This document shows positions 23,154 to 35,100 of a stretch of DNA of 64,000 bases, one piece after another. A program made the translations under genes and the position numbers. Source of the DNA: Prorocentrum cordatum (lineage: Eukaryota > Sar > Dinophyceae > Prorocentrales > Prorocentraceae). The notes under the pieces were generated by a model. The model saw nothing but the letters and a program-made list of their open reading frames with translations. It did not search any database and was not told the origin of the DNA. The DNA lies in the NCBI GenBank assembly GCA_963575745.1, contig CAUYUJ010008524.1, forward strand, positions 249,670-313,669, read 5' to 3'. How positions within the stretch are numbered: position 1 is the stretch's first letter; each line of letters opens with the position of its first letter.

Positions 23154-26100
23154 GTCTGCCCCCCTCCTCTGAACGCCAGCAAACCCGTGACCCCGCAACG
23201 CCCCGTAGAATTCCCAGGCCCTCTCCCCAAGCCAAACGCCTCCTTAATCTCTCCCCCCCCTTCCCCCGCCCCCCCACCATCCACCGCGCCGCTGCCCCCC
23301 CCCTTTTCCAGGAGAGGGCGGGAGATGAGATGGAGGCGGCAGAGCGAGGGGGAAGAGGAGAACGGACGGGGAGGGGCGAGGAGGAAAGGGGCGACGAGAA
23401 CGCGACAATTGCACACTGCGCAGCCTGCCAGGGAGCCGCGAGGTCTCAGATGGATCTGCGCTGCCCTCACCTCCGCTGGCCCTCCCAGGAGCTCACGACA
23501 GTGGCGACACTTGCACACTTCGCAATCTCCCAGGGAACCGCGAAGTTTCAAATGGATCTGCGCTGCCCTCACCTCCGCCTGGCCTCCTCGGAGTCCACGA
23601 AAGTGGCGCCAGTTGCAGTGTCCGCAGCCACCCAGGGAACAGCGAGGTCCCACATGGATCCGCGTGGCCCCGGACTTCGCTGGACCTCTAAGGAGCCAAC
23701 GAAAGTGGCGATAATTGCGCAGTGCGCAGCCCCTGCCCCGGGTACGCCGGCACTGGGTGCCACCAAGGATCCAAGAACCCCGCTCGGAACTCCGAAGGAT
23801 GATGTTTGCGCCGTGTGGTATTATCATGAATATCATTGTTATTCGAAGGTTGGCCTCCTTCCCCCCCTCTCTGGGCCTGGGCCTTTTTCTGTGTAGCAGT
23901 GCGGCCGCGCGGGCGCGCGCCTGTCCTGGCCCTCCTGCATGCGATCGAGGTACTCGGGCAGGCTGGTCATGTTGTCGCCGCTCTTAGAGGAGTAGAACCG
24001 CACGAAGCGCTTGAGCTCGTCCTCCAACACAGAACGGGGAGGAGGAGGAGGAGGAGGAGGAGGAGGAGGAGGAGGAGGAGGAGGAGGAGGGGGAGGAAGA
24101 GGACGGGGAGGAGGAAGAGGAGGAAGAGGAGGAAGAGGAGGAAGACGAGGAGAAAGAAGAGGATCGGCAACGAGCTCCGGGGGGCACTGACATGGGGCAG
24201 GCTTCTTCACAAGGCGGCAGGGCTTCTCAGAAGCCTTCTGAGAAGCCTCGCCGCCTTCTGAGAAGGTCTGACCTTTTTCGCTTCCACCTTGGGCGCGCCG
24301 CCGAGAAACGAAGGTTCCCCCGGCCAGGGAGAAAGGCGAGGACCGCGAGGAAAAAGGAAGAGGTGGGATGGGGGAGGACGGGGATGGTGGAGCGGCGGGG
24401 GGGGGGGGCGGTTTCTGGCCAAAGTAAACCTCGGCCGCGCAAGGGTTACCGGACATGGACCCAAGGAGCGGCGCGAAGACCAGAGCCCCCCCCCCCAGCA
24501 CAAAACGGCCTGCATTTCAGCGCCTTGACTATAGGGAAATAGTGTGTCAGGAGGAGGGGGAGGAGGTCGAGCGTGCCCGAAGGGGTTCCTGTGTCCGCAG
24601 ACTCTCAGAGAACACGCCGCCTGCGCAGCAGGTAATGAGTGACTGCATAATACACTATGGGGTTGAAGGTGTAGAAGACGAACCAGAAAACAAGGAAGCT
24701 GGGACCTGGTGCAGCAGCAGCGAAGCCCTAAGTAGACTCCACATGTCCTGTGTAGGTGTCGCCACCGACCGCAATTGCTTTCAGTCGACATCGGGCTCAG
24801 GAATCGAAGCAAAGGAGTCGGGTTCCGAAAGCCCACACAAATCAGCAAGAATCTGACCGTAAGTCTCCTCCATCTGCACCAAGGCCACTATGTCATCAAA
24901 CTTGGAGTAGTCGACCGGCTTAGCGATCGGAACTACTTTTTTCGGTTGAGTGGATACCGCCAACTCAGGGCGAGCTTCCCCGTCGTCTGTGTCGCGGATA
25001 CGGCCATGAGCATGAGACGAAAGACACAATCCTTTCGACAACACCGTCGCCCGTATTTGCACAATCTCACTGCCGATGAGGGAGGATGCAGAGAATGGAG
25101 CAGCCAGCCCTGGCGAACGCCCACGTGAAACATTCCCCGCACTGGGACGCTCGCTCGACGCGAGACGCCCCTCAGCACGAAACGAGTTGTCACCAACGGC
25201 AGCCTCTGAAGTCGAAACGTTGTCATCACTCTCACGCACGCGACCAGCAACACTCGAAATGATGTTGTTGTTTTTAAGTTGTTCACCATGGCCTCATCGA
25301 TAGAGGAAACCATTTTCGACACCACCTGCTTGAGCTGGACCTCATCAGCAATCTTGGTGAGGCCAGGGGGAATGTCTTCCCATAGGTTCATATGCTGATT
25401 CATAAGACCATTCACAAACTCTCGAGCCTGATCTTGCCCCCCTGTCACTTCTGTATCCTTCCAGCGTAGACGGCGCCACGGTGGGGCGGAGGGCCTGGTG
25501 GCGTGCCTGGGAATGGTCCAGGATAGGTACAAGACTGTTAGACATTCCCAGACCGCTGGCGCCAAACGTTACGTCACCAGGGCTGTTGGTGTGGGCGGGC
25601 CCCGTGGCGGCCGCTGCGTCGAGAAATTCAAAACGCGCTCCTGCTTCCCCCTCTCCGTTGCTCTTCGAAGAAAGGTGAGACCAACAATTTTCTATCTCTG
25701 GCGCAGGTTTCCTGGATCGGCGCTGAACCGTTGCTGCCTCGGCGCACGGAGCGCGCCGGGGGCGGCGCTAGAGGCGGCGCCAGCGGGGTCCAGCGCCGAT
25801 CCGGCACCCCTCCGCGGACCTCCGATTTCTTCTTCTGATTGCCTTTGGCTTGGGGCCCTTTTGGGGTGGCTCTTGGGCCGTCTTGGGGCGATCTTTGGGG
25901 CCTCTTTGGCCGTCTTGGAACGTCGGGAGCCAGAAAAAGTGAGAACGCTATACTCAAACGAACCGAGGACCATGAGTCGCTTTGGCATCTCGGGGCCCTC
26001 TTGGGGGGCAGCTCGGAGCCCTCTTGGCGCGTTGTGGAGGCCTCTTGGGCCGTCTTCGGACCATTGCCACGGAGCGCTCTTGGACCATCTTGGCGATCTT

Positions 26101-29100
26101 GCTCGAGCCGTCGCCTCGCAAGAGCTGTGGGGTGCGCCTGCAGGCCGGGTATCGTGTGGAGCAGCGGGCAGCGGCGCTCCTCCTCCGGGGCCCTGGGGAG
26201 CTGTGCTGAGATCCCCCCCGCTCTGCCGGTCCTCCTACTTCGCCTGCTTTCTTAGGCAGGCCGCAAAGCGAAAGCTCGTAGTGTTAGCATCGGCGGGCCA
26301 ACGCCCGCCCGCCCCGTCGCGCTCGTAGTCGGGCAACACTCGCGAAAGGGCAACAAGGTGTTGCAGGAGGGGGGAGACGGCAGCCACAACTGCCTGCAGC
26401 AAGCCGATGGGCATGATGCGGCGTGCTTGGCCTGTTGCTTCTCTTCTCGGTGCGATCAACATCTTGGCGTGGCTTGGACGTGTGCACATTTCTCCGCGAG
26501 GGCCATCGAAGAGCCTTTTTGGCCATCTTGCAAGAACGTGCGCGCACCCAGCCGAAACATGCACCAGGAATGAACGTCCGAGCGATGGCGAGACATGGGC
26601 GCGGACACATGGGTGCGAACACCGACATCGTTTCCTATCCAATGTATTGAGCAGGGCGTGTCGTCAACGCGGACGTTGTTTATTTTTAGACCAGAAGTCG
26701 CTTGCCCAACAGCGGCCGCGGTCGGTTTTGAGCAACATGTGATGTTGGGCATCGGACCCATGTTTCCGTACCCGTTCGCGTGCGAATCTTCCTTGTTCCC
26801 CTTTCCCACGCCCTATTTCTCCGCCTCCTCCCCCCTCTGCCCTCCTCCATCCTTCTCCTCTCTTCCTCCTCCTCCTCTTCCTCCTCCTCCTGCGCTGCTT
26901 GCTCTTCCTCCTCTTCCTCTTCCTCTCCTCTCCTCCTTCTCCGCCTCCTCCTCTCCTACCTACCTACCTCTTCCTCCTCTTCCTCTTCCTCCTCCGCCTG
27001 CTGCTTGCTCTCCCTCCGCTCCTCAGGACTTCACTCTTCGAGGGTTCTTTATTATAAAAAAGGGGTGTCTCAGGAACCGAGAGGATTCGTTTTGTGCCCA
27101 AGGTCCGAAAACAGCATGTCAAAACACGTCCTAGTTCGAATGCCAGCGGGGTTGAACTGCGAAAGTATGGCGGTGCCATCACCTCCCTCATTGGTATTCC
27201 CCAGTTTCAGGGCGGGTCGAGACCCGTGTGAGTTCCACCTGCACTGCCAACCGCTGTGGGAAGCTGCATCTTTGATGCCACTCAGGGCCTATCTGTTTCT
27301 CAATTGTTAATGTCAGTGGGCACGTGTGATAGCACCCCACATCCTCCTTCTCCTCCTCCTCCCTCCTCCTCCTCCTCCTCCTCCTCCTCCTCCTGATCCT
27401 CCTCCCCTGTGGCGCAAGAAAGGCATCTTTTGGCTTGGGCTCAAGCGAGCCTCGGCATGTTCTGATCTGAATTCTGAGCTCTGCATTATTAGCGTTTCTT
27501 GTACATCTGTGTGTTATTCTTTCTCGTTTTGCAGACGATGGTGTAGATTTGGCTTGCGGTGAAGTACCCTGCATTGCCACTAGGGCGTTGGGGCTTATCA
27601 CGGCTTTCTCTGGCAACCACTATGGTGGATTACGCAGTGCAGCGCATGGGAGTCAGCGCGGTCTTTCGACTCCTGTTCGCCGCCTACTTCAACATATCGG
27701 CACACTCATCAATTCCTTCGACATGTTTCGGATCCCTGGGAGGCAGAAATGTTTGAGCAGCTGGAGATCGAATTGCGCGCTGGCATTGCGGGCCCTCGTG
27801 GTCGAGTATGTGCACCGCGATGGCAACGACGTGCATGCCAGGCGCCCGACGGAGTTCACGATCATCCTCGTGGTGTGTCTTCTAGCCTTAGGCGGGATGT
27901 CCTTATGATCATATCGCGCCAGCTGGATTCTTCGGAGTGTGCACAGCCTCATGTTACCCCGCCTGTGTCTGAAGCGGTGTTATCAGTTCCTGCGGTGCTG
28001 GCGGCTGCTCAAGCTCAGTATGATTATCACTTGGATTTGTATCACGAACTCGCTGGGGCGCAGAATTCGTTGATTGCGAAGCTCCAGGGCACTTTGGAGG
28101 AGCAGGCGGGCGCTGCGCGGTCTTCTGCGACACGATGCGATGCGACCCGCATCCCAGCCCGTATGGGGCGGTCCTCTCAGAGGGCAGGCGTATGGGACAC
28201 GCAGTCCCGGATACCGGGTGCATTGGAAGATGATGATCGGCAATGTGGAAAATATCACAGAGAGAGCTGCATTCAAACGGGCATGACAAATATGTTCAGA
28301 GGAGGAGAGAGTGAGACGGCGCGTGCTGGGCAGGCTCACACGGCTCAGCTGGGCTCACCTTTTTACAAGCCCTTCTTCGAGCGAGTTCCACAGAGTCTCT
28401 TGCGTGCCATGAATCGCCAATGTCATGTGAAAGCACGTATTCCCAGATGCCGTCGTCCCACCTTGTTTTCGGTCTGCCGGCCGAACGACAGGCAGCCTGA
28501 CTGGCTTCGAATCGGCTCCCATTCCATTAATTTTGAGGCCCATCGATACTGATCCATACTTGCAACTCTGTACGCACGCTTCCAATTACGCCGTCTCTGT
28601 TATACACTGGACGCCTGCAACTGGTTTTCAGCAATTTGCGTCGCCCTCTTAACAAAATCCAGCAAGGATTCCATCCGCGTGGCCCTTGACGTGTCTGATG
28701 ACACAGACAAGATTTCTGACATGAAGTTACTGTCAATGTCAGCGCGAACAAAGTCTGAAGAATGCACGTCAGGATGTTCCGGGGGGAGCACTTTCTGGCT
28801 CGTTCCCAGCATTGTTCTAAACAACCGAGCCCTATTACGAATTAGATATACTCCATGTTTGGGCTTCTCTCTGCCGGCACAAGAGAACCCGAGTGGCCTC
28901 CGATATGGCCGCAAGACGGCTCAGAGGGCTCCCGGAGGGCCCAAGATGGCCCAAGAGTATCTCCAGAAGGCCAAAGAGGCCACCATACCGTATGCAAGAC
29001 GGCCCACGGAGGTTTCGATATGGCCTAAGAGACCCATAAGACAACCCTTGAGGCCCCAAAAGGCTCACAAAACGGCTCCAAGAGGTGTCCAGAGGACCCT

Positions 29101-32100
29101 GGATATCTCGATCCTCGATCGATGACGGCGGCGACGGCGACGAGCGGCGCGGGAGGAGGCCGGCAGTCGCAAGGGGCGTGAAGACTTCGGCGATTCCTGG
29201 ACTCGTGGTGGATCTTCTGGGTATTCTCCGGACTCTTCAAAGAAAGTCCAAAATCCACCTCGCCAATGATTTTGATTTCTACCACGTTGGGCGTGTCTGC
29301 CATGGCTTACCTGTCTTCATCCCTGCACGTCGATTAGAGGAAGGTAAATTCAAGTGCACCGAAGAGGGGGGCCAAACGATCCAGGCACTCCCGGGAAGCC
29401 CTCGACGAGGCGTAGCTGTTGGGAGGCACCCCGGAGCGAGAAAACCTCGTAGAGCCAACGAACGTTTCCTCCCCCTCCCCCCTTCGACGGCGAAAGCGTT
29501 CTCATCCACACCGCTTCAGCGGGCGAAGAACAGTATACCATCAACTACCGGGCGATCGGGGACGCCTGTCCCCGTGCGGCTGTTGTATGCCCCGTCCGCG
29601 GAAAAAGTGTATTCTTCCGCTTCTCTTGGACACCACCGGGACTCAAGACCTTCGGCCGGCAGGGTGGCGAACCGGGTCCTTGTAGTCCAGGTCCTCCACG
29701 AGGCCGACCTGGGGGGTGGTGGGGAGCAGCGGGGGGAAGCGGGGAGCGCGGGCGGCAGCCAGTGGCCCTCCCACCGCTCCTGCCCCTCCTCGTCCAGGAG
29801 GGGAAAGAGAAGGGAGGGGAGGGGGGAAGAGGAAGAGGGGGAGAAGGAGAAGGACAGGAGGGGAAAAGGGGGAGGAGGGGGAGGGGGACACAACGACGAA
29901 CACCTCAAGGGGCCCAAATGTGCGACACAGCTACCTCGCATATACAGCGGCTGCGATTTTCGAAGGCAGCCGTAGGACCAGCATACTGCCGAGACTTCGG
30001 GCATCCTGCAGCCCAGCTGGCCTACAGAGTTCGGTCAACCCCGATCATCCAACAACACAGCGAGCTAGCAGACAACGACGGACAACAAGCGGGGGGGCGT
30101 AGGGAGAAGGAGCGAAGCCAAAGCGGGGGTGAGCCCGAAGAACCAAGAGAGCGGGGAGGGGAAGCCAGGAGGCAAACACAACAGAGAACACTACAACGAG
30201 GTGATACACATGCCACAGCTGCCGCATTCGAGCGCGTCCAACAAAAAGATTTTTGGTAATCAGTACACGCCGCTTGCACTCGAGACACTCAAGCCCGCTC
30301 ACCCTCGTGGAGACGTCCTGTCGCCACGAGTCCAGCATGCTGATTCCAGGATAAAACCCGGAACCATCCACAGACCCTTTGAACTCGACGCAGATCGCTT
30401 GGTAGGTCATCGCCTTCTCCATATCGCAAGTCAAGCCTGCGTCCAACACGATCATGGGCCAACTGAGATTATGCTCGTCCACGGTGGGGTGAGGGGTGAG
30501 ACGCGGTATTGGTGTGGACGGTGGCCATCAAGCCCTCCTTCATGCCGAACGCGTTGTTGTCAGCCTTCAGCTCAGGAGCGTGGCCGTTGGTGGCGCACGG
30601 AGCGCAGGAGACGCAATGCACGTCGGTATTGTAGGTGTCGTGGTTCATGCCCCTCGAGATGGTGCGGTTGTCGCCCTTGGCCGATGCCGAGCACACGACC
30701 GTCTCCTCGTCAGCCTACAAGTGCGACTGGATCTTCTCGTCAATCACTTACACGTCCGGAAGCACCCATTCGTAGTCCGCACGGTGCTCAGTAAAGGGGG
30801 CCTCGTTCGGGACTCGGGTGTTCGTGTGCCGCGCCTTCTTGCAATCGATCGCCGAGAACTTCCCGTCGGTCTTGGCCCTGACGTCGCTGCAGCCGTAGAT
30901 GGGATCCGACGAAACGACGTGCGTAGGGACGTCAGGTGTTCCGCATCTCAATCAGCAAGCATGCACCAGCGTGGGCTATTGTACATGTTCTTTATGGCGG
31001 CTGAGGGGCCCGCCTGATGCAGTCCAGGAGGAGGAGACGCAGCCATCGGCTTGAAGATGTTGACGCTCGCCTCCTTGGACTTCCTCGCGTGGGTGCGACG
31101 CGCCCTCGCTCGTCGAAGCACGAGTGTGGTCGGAGATGTACCCGCGGAGGCCACACTGGGCGGCGGAACATTGCGGGGCCATCGGCAAGGAAGCATTGCT
31201 GCTGGGCGGGGGGGCCGTCCTTTCCGCACGGATCGGCCATGGCGCGGCGCGCGCGACGCGGCACCTGCGTCCTCCTGCTGTAGCCGGTGCGGCTAGGGGG
31301 AGGAGGAGGAGTGAGGAGGAGGAGGAGAATTAGGAGAAAGAGGAAGAGGAGGAGGAGAAGCTAGGGCCCCTCCCCCTGCTCATTCTCATCCTCCGCCTCG
31401 CCAGTGAGTGAACCCCTGCCCTCCTCCTGAGAGGGGGGGGGAGGAGGAGGGGGAGGAAGAGGGGGAGGAGGTGAGGCGGAGCGGGGGGAAGGAGAAGGGA
31501 AGGCCCCCACGCCTCCCCCCCTGTCAACGGTGGCTTTCGGCGCTACGACAGGCACGAGCCGCGACAAGCACCACAGGAGCCCCCTCGTCGCCACACGACG
31601 GGGGGCCGCGGGAAGGCGGCGGCAGGGAGCTGGGCAGCCGCGGGTGGAGGAGGGCGCGCGAGAAAGCCGCCCCAGAGCGCGCGCCGCCGCTCCTCGGCTG
31701 GGCCGGTGGGCGGGCAGCCCAGGGCGTGGCGTGCCCCGGCACCACAGGGACGGGGCCCTGAGGCACGCACAGGCCTCCGACGGTGTGATGTTCTCGATCT
31801 GGGCGTGTCTCCTTCCGCCTGCCCGTGAAGAAGTCCATGCACGACGATCGCCTGGTCGCCTGGGTGCCGGAGGCACGGGCCTCGATCTTCCCCCCGAGTT
31901 CTAGGTTGGCACGGTCTTCGGGCCGATCGCGAGCAGCGTAGCTCCTTTCTCTCGGCCCTCGGGTGCCGTTTTCCGCCCGCGGGGCGATCAGAAGTGGGTC
32001 GGGGGACGAAAGACTGCCCTGGGGGAAGTGGTCCGGACCTCTGAGGCAGCGGATTGGAAAAAACAGATCGGCGGATGTCTCGGTGGGGCCCTAGGACGAG

Positions 32101-35100
32101 GAGGACTTGAACAATGCAAATTAAACCTGGAAGCCATTTTCTATCCTTGGTGCCCAATCGCCCCAGAGCCCCATCTTCGAATCCCAGAATGTCCCCTCCT
32201 TGTCCTGCCGCGAGACTGAAGGGGAATGTTCTCAGGGAGCCGGCCCGGGGGGGAGGGAGCATCGAGCTGGAATCTGCGATGCATCACCGATTGATCGCCG
32301 ATAGGCCCCCGATGGCGAAACCGAGCGTTCCTGAGCGGGGTGGACCATCGGGCCCCTATCGGCGATGACTTGGCGATTGGGGGTCGATGCATTCTCCCCT
32401 GAGCCTATCCCCGCCTAACGTTGCGCCTGAGAGACGGCTCAGCGCGCCCTCTGGTCGCCTCTGACCCCATCCCTTGCCTACCGCGCGCACGGCTCCTCGC
32501 AACCAAGGCAGGACCAGCCAACACCGAATCTGGCCGCCCCGTCACGGAATCGAAAGCGAAATCGCATCGGATACTCGGCGACGCTGTTCGAGCATCGGGC
32601 CGACTCGGATCGGGCCGGCCAAAAACGATATCGAATCGCATCGATCGGAACGTAATGAACCCCGTCCTGGTCCCTCCGCGTTGGGGCGACTCGCTGCATC
32701 TTGTAAGAAGGGCTTTAAAAACGGAGCTCTTGGGGACTGTCGGCATGTACATCTAAATTGCAGTCGGGAAAGGAGGATCGGAGACCAGGGTTATCAAAAA
32801 GACGGCCCGCGACGGACACACTGCGCTGGGGATGGGGTCGATAGCTCGGGGGAGCAACGTTACTAAAGTCTCTCATCCTTCTGCCCCCGCTCTTACCTCA
32901 ATCCTCTGTCCGCCCCGCAAAATATCCATCCTTCTCCCAACCATCTTCCTCCTCCCCCTGCTCCTCCTCATCCTCCTCCTCGTGGGCTGACGCATGTTCA
33001 TTGGCGTATGCGTACCTATATGCAGAATCAGACTCGGCCCCGCACTCATACTGACACGCATCAACGTAATCACAATCATGAGCCTGAGCATGGTCATGAT
33101 GCTACGCATACGCCAATACTTGCGCGTACGCGTACACACACGCATGCGCATAGTCGTATTGTGCCACAGTTACGACCATATTCACACTCACGCGCACTCT
33201 CGCTCGTAGAAATACGCCTACACGCACGCATGATCACAATCCTGACCACTATCGCACGCACTAGCATACGTATGCATCTCCTCGTCAACCGCTTTCTCCT
33301 CAACCCCATGTCTCCCAGAGAACCCATTGTGGGAGGGCTCGAGCAACCTTGAAATACTTGCCGTAGTTGCTCCAGAACTGGTCGTATTTGCTCCGCTGCT
33401 TCTCCCTCATGTCGTCGATCGAATCCAGCACCTGCAATGCGTTCGATGATGCGCACCCAACACCCGTGCGGAACCCCACCCTGAATCCGTACCGAACCTC
33501 AACATCCATAACCATGACATTTGGCGTTCCGCCCGCCCAACACCCCCTACCCCCCCCCCCTCATGTCAAGAAACTTCACATTCAACGCCGTGGCTCTTCT
33601 TACGCCCAGGGCGTGTTTTGTTACCGTTGCTTTAGCTCGGCGTGCTGGAAAACATGTTGTGTTGCGGCTGTCGGGTCCCAACAAACAAACCAAAAACTCA
33701 AAAACGGAACGGCTTGTTTCTGCTACGTTGTTCAGCGTTTTCAAATCACCCAGTTGCATTGTTTAACATTGCCATCTACGACGTCCTCAGTTCCTCGTCC
33801 TGGCGCGCAGTCTTTCCTATATTCATATTCTATTATGAATGTGTCTTTTGCACTGCTATTGTCCTCGCTGCTGGCTAGGGCGTCGGGCTTCCGGGCCCGA
33901 TGGCCCATTGTCCCTGCTGGGGCCATCGGGCCTCCGGGCATGTTTCGGGCTGGTGTCAAGCCGGTGCTATAGCGTTTGATAATAGCGCCTTTAGCTCTGA
34001 GAGGGAGAATGGCGGCAAAACCGAAGAAGCGGGAGTGAAGACAGCAGGGAAGACAAGGAACAGCCTTCGACCAGAAAGGGGGGGCAATAAAAATGAGGAT
34101 GATCGACAACGATAAGCCTAAACATGCTAAGACTCCTCCTCCTCCTCCTGCTACTCCTCCTCCTGATCCGCCCTTCTGGTGACCGTCCTCCTCCCCGCCC
34201 CGTCCACCGTCCGCCTCCTCAGGAGGAACGGGGGAAGTGTACGGACCAACACGATGACCTGCAAGGTGAGAGGGGGGGAAAGACTCCAAGGGGGGACATC
34301 GAGCTGGGATCGGCGATACATCGCCGTGAAATCGGCGATCGGCCCCGGTCAGCGAATCCGCACGTTCCCTGGCGGGTGGGCTATGGGGCCCCTCTCGGCG
34401 GTGAATGGGCCACTGAGGGCCAATACGTCACCCCTGAGCCTGTCCCCCCGTAAGGTTTCCTCTGAAAGAAGGAGAAGAGGAGGAAGCGGAGGAGGAGATG
34501 GAGGAGGAGGAGGAGGAGGAGGAGGAGGAGGAGGAACAGGAGGAGAAGGAGAAGTACAGGATAAGAAGGACGAAATAATAATAATAAGAAGAAGAAGAAG
34601 AAGAAAAAGAAGAAGGAAGAGGAGGGGGATCACCAGTGCAATAACGAAGCGGGTGCGCGCGCCTTCCGCACGAGGCGCTTCCGGATGATCTTCAGCGTCC
34701 TCCCGCATCCCCAGCACCGCGGGCAGATCGACGCGTCCGAGAAGGGAGGAGAGGAGGCAGGGATGGATGTTCCCATGGAGTCCTACACGCGCTGCAGTCT
34801 AGGCAGCAAGGGAAGGAGGAAGAAAGGGGGAGAGCCAGGAGAGAGGAGGGAGGAGGGGGGGGAGGGGGGAAGGGAGAGAGGGAGGTAGGGAAGGGGAGGT
34901 GGAGGCAGTACAGGAGAGGGAACGGGGAGGAAGGAGGGAGGGACTGGACAACCCAACCTTGCTCCACCCGCCGCGCAGAACGCGCGCTTTGTCTCCGCGC
35001 CCTCGCGCCGCCCCCTCCATGGAGAAGAGCGCCTCGTCTGGCCCCTGCCGCGACGCGCGGTTGCCGTCGCAGCCGTGTGGGGTGAGCCAGGAGCCGGGAA

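Larger units (their letters stand above)
21424..23925 (-). other. HSP90: HSP90 intron between exons 11 and 12 (2.5 kb)
   Basis: GA donor, GAG acceptor. It contains copy 1 of a 0.2-kb dispersed repeat (22493-22710), long (TCC)n and (ATC)n tracts (22740-23155) and a 102-bp tandem repeat (23400-23720). The rest (21430-22490) has no recognised gene; open frames there are GC-rich noise. Confidence 0.75.
24022..29678 (-). other. HSP90: HSP90 intron between exons 10 and 11 (5.7 kb)
   Basis: GA donor. The acceptor follows a CTC tract. It contains a 27-bp palindrome near exon 11, unrecognised ORF remnants (24605-25490 minus, 27548-28552 plus), TCTTGGGGCC-type repeats (25840-26110 and, inverted, 28900-29075), repeat copy 2 (26648-26862) and (CTC)n at 26830-27015 and 27345-27395. 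Confidence 0.75.
29709..33347 (-). other. HSP90: HSP90 intron between exons 9 and 10 (3.6 kb)
   Basis: GT donor, CCCCAG acceptor. It holds a purine-rich tract (29800-29890), a GAPDH pseudogene (30506-30906), GGA-rich sequence (31290-31470), repeat copy B (32245-32433) and a 15-bp inverted repeat in CGTA/CACG-rich sequence (33000-33117). Nothing else recognised. Confidence 0.75.

Noticed and set aside
22548-23896. Long ORFs of poly-Ser, poly-His, poly-Asp and poly-Met
   Set aside because: They are translations of (TCC)n and (ATC)n microsatellites. All frames on both strands are open, and composition follows the triplet only.
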